This document shows, in pieces, positions 34,446-43,213 of a stretch of 64,000 nt of DNA. This stretch comes from Williamsia muralis NBRC 105860 (GTDB lineage: Bacteria > Actinomycetota > Actinomycetes > Mycobacteriales > Mycobacteriaceae), in NCBI RefSeq assembly GCF_001598915.1, contig NZ_BDAP01000001.1, positions 1,364,001 to 1,428,000 on the forward strand, given 5' to 3'. How positions within the stretch are numbered: the stretch's first letter is position 1; every line of letters begins with the position of its first letter. A program made the position numbers and the translations under genes. The notes below the pieces were generated by a model, which was not told where the DNA came from, searched no databases, and saw only the letters and a list, made by a program, of their open reading frames with translations.

Positions 34446-36181
34446 GTGGATCTCACCGACATCGACAACTGGGACACTGCTGCACTCGACGTGCTGGTCG
34501 CAGAACTGAACGGCCGCTTCACATCTGTGATCGACGCCGACGCAATGCTGCGCAAGGTCGCGGCGACTCCGGGGTGGAAAGGCGAAGGCGCAACCGCGGC
34601 CGGAGGATCGTTCCGATCCGTGTCCATATCGCTCAACGACGAGGGGCAGCTGCCTTGGGCGCGGCGTCGGAGTTGGCCCGACAGACGAGTATCGCCGTCG
34701 GCGAGTTGAAGTCGGCGTTGACGCTTCTTCGCGCCGACGCATCCGATGCAGACATGGTGATTCATCCGCCGCCGGCAGTCGATGATGCGTCGCAGATGGC
34801 CCCGGCGCACTCGCATATGACGGGTGAAGAACGGACAGAACGGGAGAAGACAAAAAGGCACTTGTTGGTCCGTGCACGAGCACTTGTCGTCCAGGCCGAG
34901 GACATCGACAATGACACCGCGACTGTTCTGCGCAAGATCGTCGCCGGCGAGATCGCCTATCCGGAGTTCGGCTCGCTCACAGAGGCCTTCGAGTCGGGCC
35001 GGGCGGGTGCATCTCTGACTGCGCCCACCTGGCCGAACATGGACAAGAAGTCGCCCGAAGAGATCGACGCCTGGTGGCGGGCGCTCCCGGAGGCACAGAA
35101 GCAGCAGATGATCGCGGAGCATCCGGGGTTGATCGGCAACCTCGACGGTGTGGACGCTGCCTCGCGCGACGTCGCCAACCGGATCGCGCTGGCGGCGCAG
35201 ACGCAACGAGTGGAGGCCGAACTCGCCGCGCTCGACAGGGCATACATCGGCGCCCGGGGTCAGTACGCACTCGCCTCAAGGCTGGCAGCAAAGCGCGAAG
35301 AGCTCGACGGCTTGCGCGCTATCAACACGGCACTGGGCGGGGACTACCGCGTTGATCACAACGACACCGGAGCGCAAGCGTTCCTGCTGACCTTTGCGCC
35401 TGACGGGAAAGAGGCAAAAGCCGCTGTGGCGGTGGGGGATCCAGACAAAGCGCGCCATGTCAGCGTGACCGTGCCCGGAGTGAACACCACCGCGAAGTCG
35501 ATCGGCACCATGACAAGCGAGGCGGGTGCCTTGCGTCGCGAGACCCTCGGCATCCTTGCCGCCACCGGCGGCGAGGGAGAAGCTGTCTCGACGGTGGCGT
35601 GGATCGGGTACGACACACCAGACGTAAACGACGGTGCCCCGTGGGAAGCACTAGGAGATGGCAAAGCGAAAGCCGGAGCGGACAGCCTCGCCGACTTCAC
35701 GCGTTCGCTGGGCCTGACCAGCGACCATTCCGAGGACGAGCAGCACCTTGTACTCAACGGGCACTCCTACGGATCAACGACGGCGTCGCTGGCCCTGCAG
35801 GGAGGAGCGCACGAGTACGTGGACGACACCGTGTTCTACGGGAGTCCTGGTGTGTACGCGAATACGTCATCACAATTGGGACTGGAGTACGGGCATGCGT
35901 ATCTGATGAACGACCCCGATGACAAGTGGATCAATCTCGCTGCCAGCGAGGGTGTTCACGGATCCAACCCGTTTGCCTCGGACTTCATCCAGCTGTCCAC
36001 CGAGGAGCGAACGACTGCAGACAACGTGCGCCGCGACGGTGTGGACAGCCACGGTCAGTACTCCCGGGCCCAGGAGGATCAGGGCATTCCGGGCACCCGC
36101 GAGAACCCACTCCGCGTCAGCGGATACAACTTGGCCGCGATTCTCGCGGGCCGGCCAGAACTCGCCGACAGGGCTGAGTGA
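34446..36181 (+). CDS. DUF1023 alpha/beta hydrolase with a one-base frameshift
   Basis: The gene starts at GTG 34446 behind GAGGGCGG. The first 66 codons (helical head, to SLNDE) are in one frame; the continuation ALGAASELARQT is in the next. The break falls at 34641-34646, where a GGGG run fits loss of one G. Read across it, the protein is about 578 aa: helical N-terminus, middle helices with WWRALPEAQKQQMIAEHPG, which is typical of DUF1023 proteins, and an alpha/beta hydrolase end with nucleophile GHSYGS. These proteins accompany type VII secretion partners. Either a pseudogene, a sequence error, or a slippage site; the catalytic part is open and intact for over 500 codons. Confidence 0.75.
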
Positions 36182-36225
36182 TGGACGCTACGCCGAAACG
36201 CCCACCACCCAGAAGCGGCGGGCCG

Positions 36226-39200
36226 TCATACCTTCGCAGGCCACCAGATGCGGTTGCCGATCGCGGCCATCGCGGCCGGTACCAGGATCGACCGAACCAC
36301 CACCACGTCGAGGATGAGCCCGACGCCCACGGTGAAACCGAATTGGAGCAAATTGATCACGGTGGCACTCATGAGGGCAAACATCGTGACAGCGAAAACG
36401 ACACCGGCCGTGGTGATCACACTGCCGGTCGACCCGAAGCCTCGGATGATTCCGCCGATCATCCCGGTCTGGGATTCCTCGCGGATCCTGGATGCAAACA
36501 GCATGCTGTAGTCCGCGCCGACGGCCACAAGCGCCATGAACGCCAACGGTACGACCGACCAATCGAGGTCGATACCCAGTCCGTACTGCCAGAAGAGAAT
36601 CGACAACCCAACGGTCGCCGCAAACGACAGCAGCACAGTCAAAACCAGGAGCAGTGGCGCGAGAATGCTGCGGAGCAACACGACGAGGATCAGGAACACC
36701 GCCAGGATTGCGACCACGGCATACAGTGCGAAGTCTCTGTTGACCTGATCATTCATGTCGGCGGACAACGATGTCAGACCGGTTGAGCTCACCTCCGCAC
36801 CGTCGAGAACCGTTCCGGTGGTTGCCGTCCGGGCAGTGTCCGCGATGTCGTGCACCGTGCGGATCGCTTCATGGCCGTACGGGTTGATGCTGCGCACCAC
36901 AAGCATCCGCGCGGTCTTGCCGTTGGGTGACAGCAAGAGTTTTGTGCCCGCCACAAAACGGGGATCTTCGAGACCCTGTGCGGGAAGGTAGAAACCAGCC
37001 CCCGGGCCCGACGTCGTGTCTCGAGCCATCGTCTGCAGGTAGTCGCCGGCTTCGCCGAGCCCGGCGGTGAGTTGCCCGGTGAGCGAGACGGTTTTGTCGG
37101 TGCCGGCCTTGACCTGGCGAAGCCCTTCGGCCAGCTGTGTCATTCCTGTCGAGAGTTCAGTGATTCCCGCAGTCAGGGCACCCAGCTCAGAACGCAGCTG
37201 CTCCGGCGTTTTTCCTCCGAGCCCATCGAGAAGGATCTTGACCTGACTCAGCCCGGTCTCGATTTCGGGCAGCAAAGCCTGTGCTTTGCCGATGACCTCG
37301 CCCGGCACACCCGACAAGTTGACGGCTTGTTGCAACGTCCGTGAGGCTTTTCCGCCCGTGGCCTTGTCGAACAGGCTGAACGCCGCCCGCGCCGCCAGGC
37401 ACGTGGGGTCGGCCTGGCACTCTGCGTCAGGAACGGTCATGAGCATCGGACCGAACACCTCGTCGAGCTGTTCGGTGGCAGCCAGCGTTTGCGCATTGCT
37501 CGTGGAAACCGCTGTGACCAAAAGACTCAGCGTATCGGCGAGGGTTGCGAGCTCAGTGACTCCCTGGGGAAGAGAGAGGCGGCCATCAGAAGCGATCGCC
37601 ACTATTCGAGACGCGGTGTCCACTGCGTCGAGCACACCACCGGCCAGTCCCACAACCTGATTGGTCCCGTCGACCAAGAGTGGCAACTGCCCTAACGCGC
37701 TGTCGGCGCCGTCGCGAAGTGCTGTCACCCCGGATGCCAGTCGTTGCAACTCCGGTGTGGCCTCGACCATCTGCCGATGAGCATCATCGAGCCGATTGCC
37801 AACCTGGCCCACCTGATATCCGGTGGATGCCTCTGGAATCGGTGAGCCATCGGGTCGAGTGATCGACCGGACATAAGCGATGTCGGGCAACTTCGACACC
37901 GACATCGCCACGAGTTCGAGCGCCGCCAGATCGTTGGTGTTACGCATGTCGTGGTCGGCACGGATGATCAGGTACTCGGGCAGGATCTCGTTGACACCAT
38001 AGTGTTCGAGCACCTTGTCGTAACCGCGCGTGGAGTCGTTGGCGTAGAGCTGAACCGACTCTTCGTCGTAGCTGACGCGCAACAGGGGAACCATTGCTGC
38101 CAACGCGATGAGAACCACCATCGACACCGCCACCAGCGGGCCCGAGTGTCGAATGATCGTCGCACCACGTCGGCGCCATCGCCGCTCGGTCGATGCCTTG
38201 GGCTCGATGTGACCGCGACGCCCGGCGACGGACATCAGCGCGGGTGTGAGGGTCACCGAGATCGCCATCGCCAGCAGCACCCCGATCGCGGTCGGCGGGC
38301 CTGCCGTCTTGAACATCCCGACCTCGGCGAAGATCATGGCACCCGCAGCAGCAGCGATTGTCAGGGCCGAGGCAACCAGAATCGGGGAGACCCGCGCACT
38401 GGCCGTCGCAACAGCAGTGTCCGGGTCTTCACCAGCGCGCCTGGCGTCGTGGTAGCCCGCGATCTGAAAAATCGCGTAGTCGGTTCCGGCGCCCAGTACC
38501 AGCGCCGTCATGATGGCAATCGAGAAGTTCGAGATCGACATCAGGTCATTCGCGCCGAGGTACGAGACGATGGGCCGCACGGCGCCGAGTCCGAAACCGA
38601 TGGTCGCCAACGGGATCAGGGCTGTGATCAGCGAACGATAGGCGATCAGCAGCATCAACGTGATCAGCAGTACCGACACTCCCGTGATGATGAGCAGTGA
38701 CAGATCGATCGAAGAGAAGAGATCGGCAAGGGTGGGCGAGGCGCCCGTGTAATACACCGACAGCCCGTCGGGCTTGGGAATGGAATCGATCGCCGAACGG
38801 ATCGCGACCGTGCTGTGGTGTGCACGCGTGCTGCCGACGTCGCCCTCGGCGACCACCATGACGTTGACGGCCTTGCCGTCCGGACTGATCGCCGCCGCGC
38901 GGGTGGCGGGATTTCCGTACATGTCGAGGACGTAGGCGACGTTTTCGTGATCACCGGACAGAACCTCTACGAGGCGGCGGTAGTAGTCATCATCTGCTGT
39001 GGTGATCCCGCCGTCATCAGCCAGAACCACACTGCCGACAGCAGTCGACGCGGGAGCGCCGAAATCCGTCGACATGTCGCGCAGCGCGTCGACGGACGGC
39101 ATGTGTTCGGGCAGGAACGCGGCCGATTTCTCCGACACGGTCTGCTCTATCTGGGGGACAGCCAGGTTCAGCCCGACCACCAACGCAACCCAGAAGCCGA

Positions 39201-39270
39201 TCACCCACCACCTGTGGCGTGCGCAGAACGCGCCGGTGTTCCGGAAGAAGGCGTTGGGACCGTGTGACAT
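36226..39270 (-). CDS. MmpL-family RND transporter
   Basis: 1014 aa. Two copies of the RND membrane block are present: TM1 plus a first periplasmic loop, TM2-6 with LGAGTDYAIFQIAGYHDARR (the GTDY-x9-R proton-relay pattern), and the second half ending in VGADYSMLFASRIREES. Between them is a long loop (about residues 430-780) with an MmpL-like helical hairpin domain and a C-x5-C pair (ECQADPTC). It exports lipids or siderophores to the cell envelope. The start at 39270 follows AAGAGG; the open frame to 39387 is not supported. No mmpS gene is nearby. It is divergent from a thioesterase and TetR gene that may supply its substrate and control. Confidence 0.88.
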   Translation of the reverse strand: MSHGPNAFFRNTGAFCARHRWWVIGFWVALVVGLNLAVPQIEQTVSEKSAAFLPEHMPSVDALRDMSTDFGAPASTAVGSVVLADDGGITTADDDYYRRLVEVLSGDHENVAYVLDMYGNPATRAAAISPDGKAVNVMVVAEGDVGSTRAHHSTVAIRSAIDSIPKPDGLSVYYTGASPTLADLFSSIDLSLLIITGVSVLLITLMLLIAYRSLITALIPLATIGFGLGAVRPIVSYLGANDLMSISNFSIAIMTALVLGAGTDYAIFQIAGYHDARRAGEDPDTAVATASARVSPILVASALTIAAAAGAMIFAEVGMFKTAGPPTAIGVLLAMAISVTLTPALMSVAGRRGHIEPKASTERRWRRRGATIIRHSGPLVAVSMVVLIALAAMVPLLRVSYDEESVQLYANDSTRGYDKVLEHYGVNEILPEYLIIRADHDMRNTNDLAALELVAMSVSKLPDIAYVRSITRPDGSPIPEASTGYQVGQVGNRLDDAHRQMVEATPELQRLASGVTALRDGADSALGQLPLLVDGTNQVVGLAGGVLDAVDTASRIVAIASDGRLSLPQGVTELATLADTLSLLVTAVSTSNAQTLAATEQLDEVFGPMLMTVPDAECQADPTCLAARAAFSLFDKATGGKASRTLQQAVNLSGVPGEVIGKAQALLPEIETGLSQVKILLDGLGGKTPEQLRSELGALTAGITELSTGMTQLAEGLRQVKAGTDKTVSLTGQLTAGLGEAGDYLQTMARDTTSGPGAGFYLPAQGLEDPRFVAGTKLLLSPNGKTARMLVVRSINPYGHEAIRTVHDIADTARTATTGTVLDGAEVSSTGLTSLSADMNDQVNRDFALYAVVAILAVFLILVVLLRSILAPLLLVLTVLLSFAATVGLSILFWQYGLGIDLDWSVVPLAFMALVAVGADYSMLFASRIREESQTGMIGGIIRGFGSTGSVITTAGVVFAVTMFALMSATVINLLQFGFTVGVGLILDVVVVRSILVPAAMAAIGNRIWWPAKV

Positions 39271-39398
39271 TGCGGGAGACCTCTTAATAAGCCAATGACC
39301 GTTGTTATGTTGTATGGCATAGTAGAGCACGGGGGACGCCGGATCGGAAGTCCTCGTTTGGGCGACCTGCTCGTCGATCAGCGACAAGGGAGAACAAG

Positions 39399-39914
39399 GT
39401 GGCGAACGACAACTTCGCAGAAATGACCGGACTGGAAGTCCTGCAGTGGATCAAAACCGCTGACTTGCAGGACGTTCCATCGATCGGGCGGCTGCTGGGC
39501 ATGAAGTTCACCGACGTAGATCTGGGCAAGGTGACGGTGGAGATCACCACCGCGCCTGACTTCGCCAATCCGCTCGGGAGTGTGCATGGGGGTATCGCGG
39601 CGACCCTGCTCGACTCCGTGATGGGATGTGCCGTGCACACGACTCTGCCGGCGGGGGTCGGGTACACAACCCTGGAGTTGGGCGTGAATTACATTCGCTC
39701 GGTGTCGACAGAGGGCCGCACGCTGACAGCGACCGGCGAGATCATCCACGTGGGCAAAACCGTTGCGACAGCGCAGGGAAAGGTGCACGACGACGAAGGG
39801 CGCCTGGTCGCGCACGCGACCACAACATGTCTGATCCTCAACCCGCGGAAGAACGCCGAAGCGGCGGGAGCAGCTGCGATTGCCACTGCCGGCGCGCCTG
39901 ACGGGCCGTCCTGA
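39399..39914 (+). CDS. PaaI-type hotdog thioesterase
   Basis: 171 aa, single hotdog fold. The active-site motif is HGGIAATLLDSVMG, where the His-Gly-Gly and later Asp are the PaaI pattern. It should hydrolyse an acyl-CoA thioester. GTG 39399 follows AAGGGAGA by seven bases. Divergent from mmpL and followed after 82 bases by a TetR regulator on the same strand, which suggests a lipid-linked function under that regulator. Confidence 0.85.
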   Translation: MANDNFAEMTGLEVLQWIKTADLQDVPSIGRLLGMKFTDVDLGKVTVEITTAPDFANPLGSVHGGIAATLLDSVMGCAVHTTLPAGVGYTTLELGVNYIRSVSTEGRTLTATGEIIHVGKTVATAQGKVHDDEGRLVAHATTTCLILNPRKNAEAAGAAAIATAGAPDGPS

Positions 39915-39996
39915 CCGAACGATCCCGTACTCTGCGCCGCAGCTGTTACGTAGTATTCATTACGACATATGGCTGGCTGCGTCGCGGAGGAGAACA

Positions 39997-40563
39997 GTGG
40001 AGCGTCAGGGCACGCGTGAACGGATGCTGATCGGCGCCGTCGAGGTGATGCGTGAGCGTGGAGCCGCCGGTGTCACGGTGGATGCGGTGCTCGAACGCAG
40101 CGGATCGCCGCGTGGCTCGGTGTACTACCACTTCCCGCAAGGGCGTCAGCAGATCGTCGCCGAAGCGCTCGACTATGCCGGCACCACCATCAACGGCGTC
40201 ATCGAATCGGCTGTGAAGCGCGGCTCCATCGCTGCCATCGACACCTTCGTTCGCTGGTGGACCGATCTGCTCGAGACCAGTGACTTTGCCGCGGGATGCC
40301 CGGTCGCTGGGGCCGCGGTGGGCGCGGGGCCGGCCGACGCTGAACTGGGGGAGGCGGCGGCGCGCTGGTTCAATGCGTGGATGCTCGGGCTCGAGCGGGT
40401 GATCGTCAACGAAGGTGTGTCACGAGCCCGCGCCAAACGTCTCGCCACACTGACACTGTCCGCGCTCGAAGGCGCGGTGATGTTGAGCAAGTCGACCAGA
40501 TCGACAACTCCCCTCAAGCACACGGCAACCGAGTTGAAAGCCCTGCTGAAAACCCTCACCTGA
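39997..40563 (+). CDS. TetR-family regulator, LmrA/YxaF type
   Basis: 188 aa from GTG 39997, behind GGAGGAGA. The N-terminal HTH is VTVDAVLERSGSPRGSVYYHF, cited here as its core SGSPRGSVYYHFP, and the ligand domain carries GCPVAGAAVGAG, a mark of the LmrA/YxaF subgroup that responds to hydrophobic drugs or flavonoids. It probably represses the divergent mmpL/thioesterase region and itself. Its stop is 30 bases from the convergent ferredoxin reductase stop. Confidence 0.85.
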   Translation: MERQGTRERMLIGAVEVMRERGAAGVTVDAVLERSGSPRGSVYYHFPQGRQQIVAEALDYAGTTINGVIESAVKRGSIAAIDTFVRWWTDLLETSDFAAGCPVAGAAVGAGPADAELGEAAARWFNAWMLGLERVIVNEGVSRARAKRLATLTLSALEGAVMLSKSTRSTTPLKHTATELKALLKTLT

Positions 40564-40593
40564 ACTCGAGGTCGCGGCAGGACCGACGCTCAC

Positions 40594-42174
40594 TCAGCGC
40601 TTGCGTAGCCCCGCCGCCTTCACCATGTCGGGTACAGACGTGAACTTCACCCGTGGGCGGTTGAGCTCCTCGCCTCGCCGCCGTTCGGCGCGGTCGATGG
40701 CTCGCACGCCCCGGTAGCCGATCACCGGCGCCTTGCGTTGGCGCAGCAGTGCGTCGAAGTGCTTCTGGCCGTGCGATCGGCCGGACAGCTGGCCCTTTTC
40801 CGCGTCGATCAAGAATTCGTCCACCGTCGCTTCGGCGCACACCTTGTTGGCCCCGATGCCACCGGTCGGCCCGCGTTTTGCCCAGCCGAGCACATAGCTG
40901 CCCGGGATGACGTCGCCGTTCGTGTCGAGTAGGCGGCCATCAACATTGGGGAACACTCCGCGTTGCTGGTCGAACGGCAGGCCGGCGATCGGGGTGGAGC
41001 GGTAGCCGATGGATCGCACCACGAGGTCGGCAGCGATGACGTGGGAAGTGGCGCCGGTACGAACCCGGACGCCGCTCACCCAAGAATCGCCGAGAATCTC
41101 CTCGGGAGCCGAGTGAAAACGGAAAACGATGCGACGAGCGGTCGGGTCGGCCACCCCGCTGTCGTCGGAGATGACGCCGGGATCGTTCTCCACCACCACG
41201 TCGACACCCGGAATGGAGTTCAGCGCTCGGTATTCGGCCGCGGAGTAGGCAGCGCCGGCCTGGTCGCGGCGGCCGAGTAGCACAACCTCGCGCACATTCT
41301 GGCGCCGCAAGACCTCCAACGCCCGGTCGGCGATGTCGGTGGTCGCGAGAAGTTCGGGAGGCGATACGAGGATCCGGGCCACGTCCAGTGCCACGTTGCC
41401 TGTGCCGACAACCACAACGCGTCCGGTGTTGTTGTGGCGCAACACCTGAGCATCGGCGATTGCCGGTGCGGCGTTGTACCAGGCAACCAGATCGGTGGCC
41501 GAGGTGGAGCCGTCCAGGTCCTCACCTGGGATTCCGAGCTGCCTGGAGTCGCTGGCCCCCACCGCGTAGAAGACCGCGTCGAAATGGTCGGCCAGTTCGG
41601 CAGGTGAAATCTGGCCGGCCGCAGTGTCTTCGCCGACCTCCACGTTGGTGACCAGGGTGACCCGCGGGTCGCGGTACAGGATGTCGAATCCTCGCAGCAC
41701 CTTCTTGGTGCCGGGGTGATCAGGTGCCACGCCGGCGCGTACCAGCCCGCCGGGGGTGGGCAACTTGTCGATCACCGTGATGTCAGCGGTGGTGCGGTCC
41801 AGGAGGCTACGCAACGCGTAACCCCCGGAGGGGCCGGTTCCGACCACCGCAATACGTTGACCTGCAGGCAATTTCGGGATGACAGGGTAGGTGATCGGCG
41901 TCCACCCGGAGGTCACGTCGGTGTTGTCGCGGTAGTACGAGGCGTTGATGTCGATGAACACCTTGTCGCGGGTACCCAGCTTGTCGGCGGGGTAGATCGC
42001 GTCCACGGGGCAGGCGTCGGCGCAGGCGCCGCAGTCGATGCAGGCTTCTGGATCGATGTGCAGGATGTCGGAGCTGCCGAACCCGCGTTCCTCCGGTGTC
42101 GGGTGGATGCAGTTGACCGGGCACACGGACACGCATGCTGCGTCGCTGCAGCAGGTCTGGGTGATGACGAACAT
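40594..42174 (-). CDS. fprB: Ferredoxin--NADP reductase with N-terminal ferredoxin (FprB type)
   Basis: 526 aa. Residues 1-60 are a seven-iron or 2[4Fe-4S]-type ferredoxin: Cys9, 14, 18 and 22 in the first group, and Cys45, 48, 51, 55 (CIDCGACADAC) in the second. The rest is an adrenodoxin-reductase-like flavoprotein with VVGTGPSGGYAL (FAD) and VVGTGNVALDVARIL (NADPH). The layout equals mycobacterial FprB. The ATG overlaps the stop of the AurF-like gene by one base (TGATG), so the reductase is likely its electron source. It is followed by the convergent TetR gene. Confidence 0.88.
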   Translation of the reverse strand: MFVITQTCCSDAACVSVCPVNCIHPTPEERGFGSSDILHIDPEACIDCGACADACPVDAIYPADKLGTRDKVFIDINASYYRDNTDVTSGWTPITYPVIPKLPAGQRIAVVGTGPSGGYALRSLLDRTTADITVIDKLPTPGGLVRAGVAPDHPGTKKVLRGFDILYRDPRVTLVTNVEVGEDTAAGQISPAELADHFDAVFYAVGASDSRQLGIPGEDLDGSTSATDLVAWYNAAPAIADAQVLRHNNTGRVVVVGTGNVALDVARILVSPPELLATTDIADRALEVLRRQNVREVVLLGRRDQAGAAYSAAEYRALNSIPGVDVVVENDPGVISDDSGVADPTARRIVFRFHSAPEEILGDSWVSGVRVRTGATSHVIAADLVVRSIGYRSTPIAGLPFDQQRGVFPNVDGRLLDTNGDVIPGSYVLGWAKRGPTGGIGANKVCAEATVDEFLIDAEKGQLSGRSHGQKHFDALLRQRKAPVIGYRGVRAIDRAERRRGEELNRPRVKFTSVPDMVKAAGLRKR

Positions 42175-43114
42175 CAGAGCATGTGGACTTTGCGATAGAC
42201 GCGGGCAGCGGGTTTGGTGAGCAGACCCGCCTCGTCCAGGAAGCTCATCAGGTGTGCGCAGCTGCTTCGGACCATCGAGTGGAAATGTTCGTTGGATCGG
42301 CGGGTGGCAACAGCCCGCTTGGCGTCGAGGCCGGCGTCGGCGTACGCCCGCGGACGGATCATGCTCGTGAAGATGAACGCGGCAGCGATGGACACCACCA
42401 GTGCGCTCCACTGCCGGCGCAACCAGCCGACGCCCTTCATCGCATCCCGGACCTCTTCGCGCGCGAACTTCATGTGCCGCGACTCTTCGAGGACGTGGAT
42501 CTCGTTGACGGTGCGGATGAACGGAAGCACCTTCTCATCACGCATGCAGCCGCGCTGGAAGACGTCGAGGATCTCTTCTGCCACCAGGATTCCGGTGTAC
42601 GCGATTTCGGAACGCGCCGTGCGCATGAAGACCTTGCCCATCCATCCGACGAACTTGGAGGGGTGGTAGGACTTGCCGACCATCTTCTGCGAGGCCTTCG
42701 CGAACATGATCGAATGCCGGCATTCATCGGCAATCTCGGTGAGCGCGAACTGGAACTCCGGGTCGTGGTAGTCGCCCAGGTACTGATCCCGGATCACCAT
42801 CTCCTGCAGGATCTCTCGAACCAGATGCCGATGTTCATGATCGACGCGAACTCGTGGCGGGTCAGTGCCACGCGCTGCGGTTCGGTCAGCTCATCCCAGT
42901 AGTCGGTGCCGTACAGCGACGACCACTCGGGACTGCATCCGTATTTGTCCGGGTCCATCGGCTGGTCCCAATCGATCTCGGTCATCGCGTTGCGCGACAG
43001 TCGAGCCGCCGAGGCGAGCAGACGCTTGGACACCTCGTCGGTGCCCTGATCGTGCATGCTCACCACGTTGTCGTGGGTCGACTGGTGGTGCGCTTGCGCC
43101 GCGTTCACAGACAT
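42174..43114 (-). pseudogene. AurF-like diiron oxygenase (Rv0885-like), one-base frameshift
   Basis: The start at 43114 is behind GGAGG. The first about 99 codons read to MNIGIWFE, then the frame runs into a stop; the continuation EILQEMVIRDQYLGDY is in the next frame. The break is at 42811-42820 on the plus strand, consistent with loss of one base. Joined, the protein is about 313 aa and has the AurF-type diiron ligands: EFASIMNIG, ECRHS (ExxH) and VLEESRHMKFARE. The family oxidises aromatic amines or other substrates; the mycobacterial homologue Rv0885 sits next to fprB as here. Possible pseudogene or sequence error. Confidence 0.75.
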
Positions 43115-43213
43115 CGGAGAACCTCCACAAACTAAGACAACGGACATTGATACGACAATGTGCGTTGTCACGCTAACACGGAGGTGCGTGTCTGGAAAGG
43201 GTCGCGACCGAAA

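Noticed and set aside
34641-34646. Programmed ribosomal frameshift in the DUF1023 gene
   Set aside because: No slippery heptamer of the usual kind, no following hairpin noticed, and a plain one-base loss explains it; kept only as a weak option.
37951-38700. Long plus-strand open frame opposite mmpL
   Set aside because: His/Arg/Asp-rich composition typical of antisense of a high-G+C gene; mmpL on the other strand is certain.
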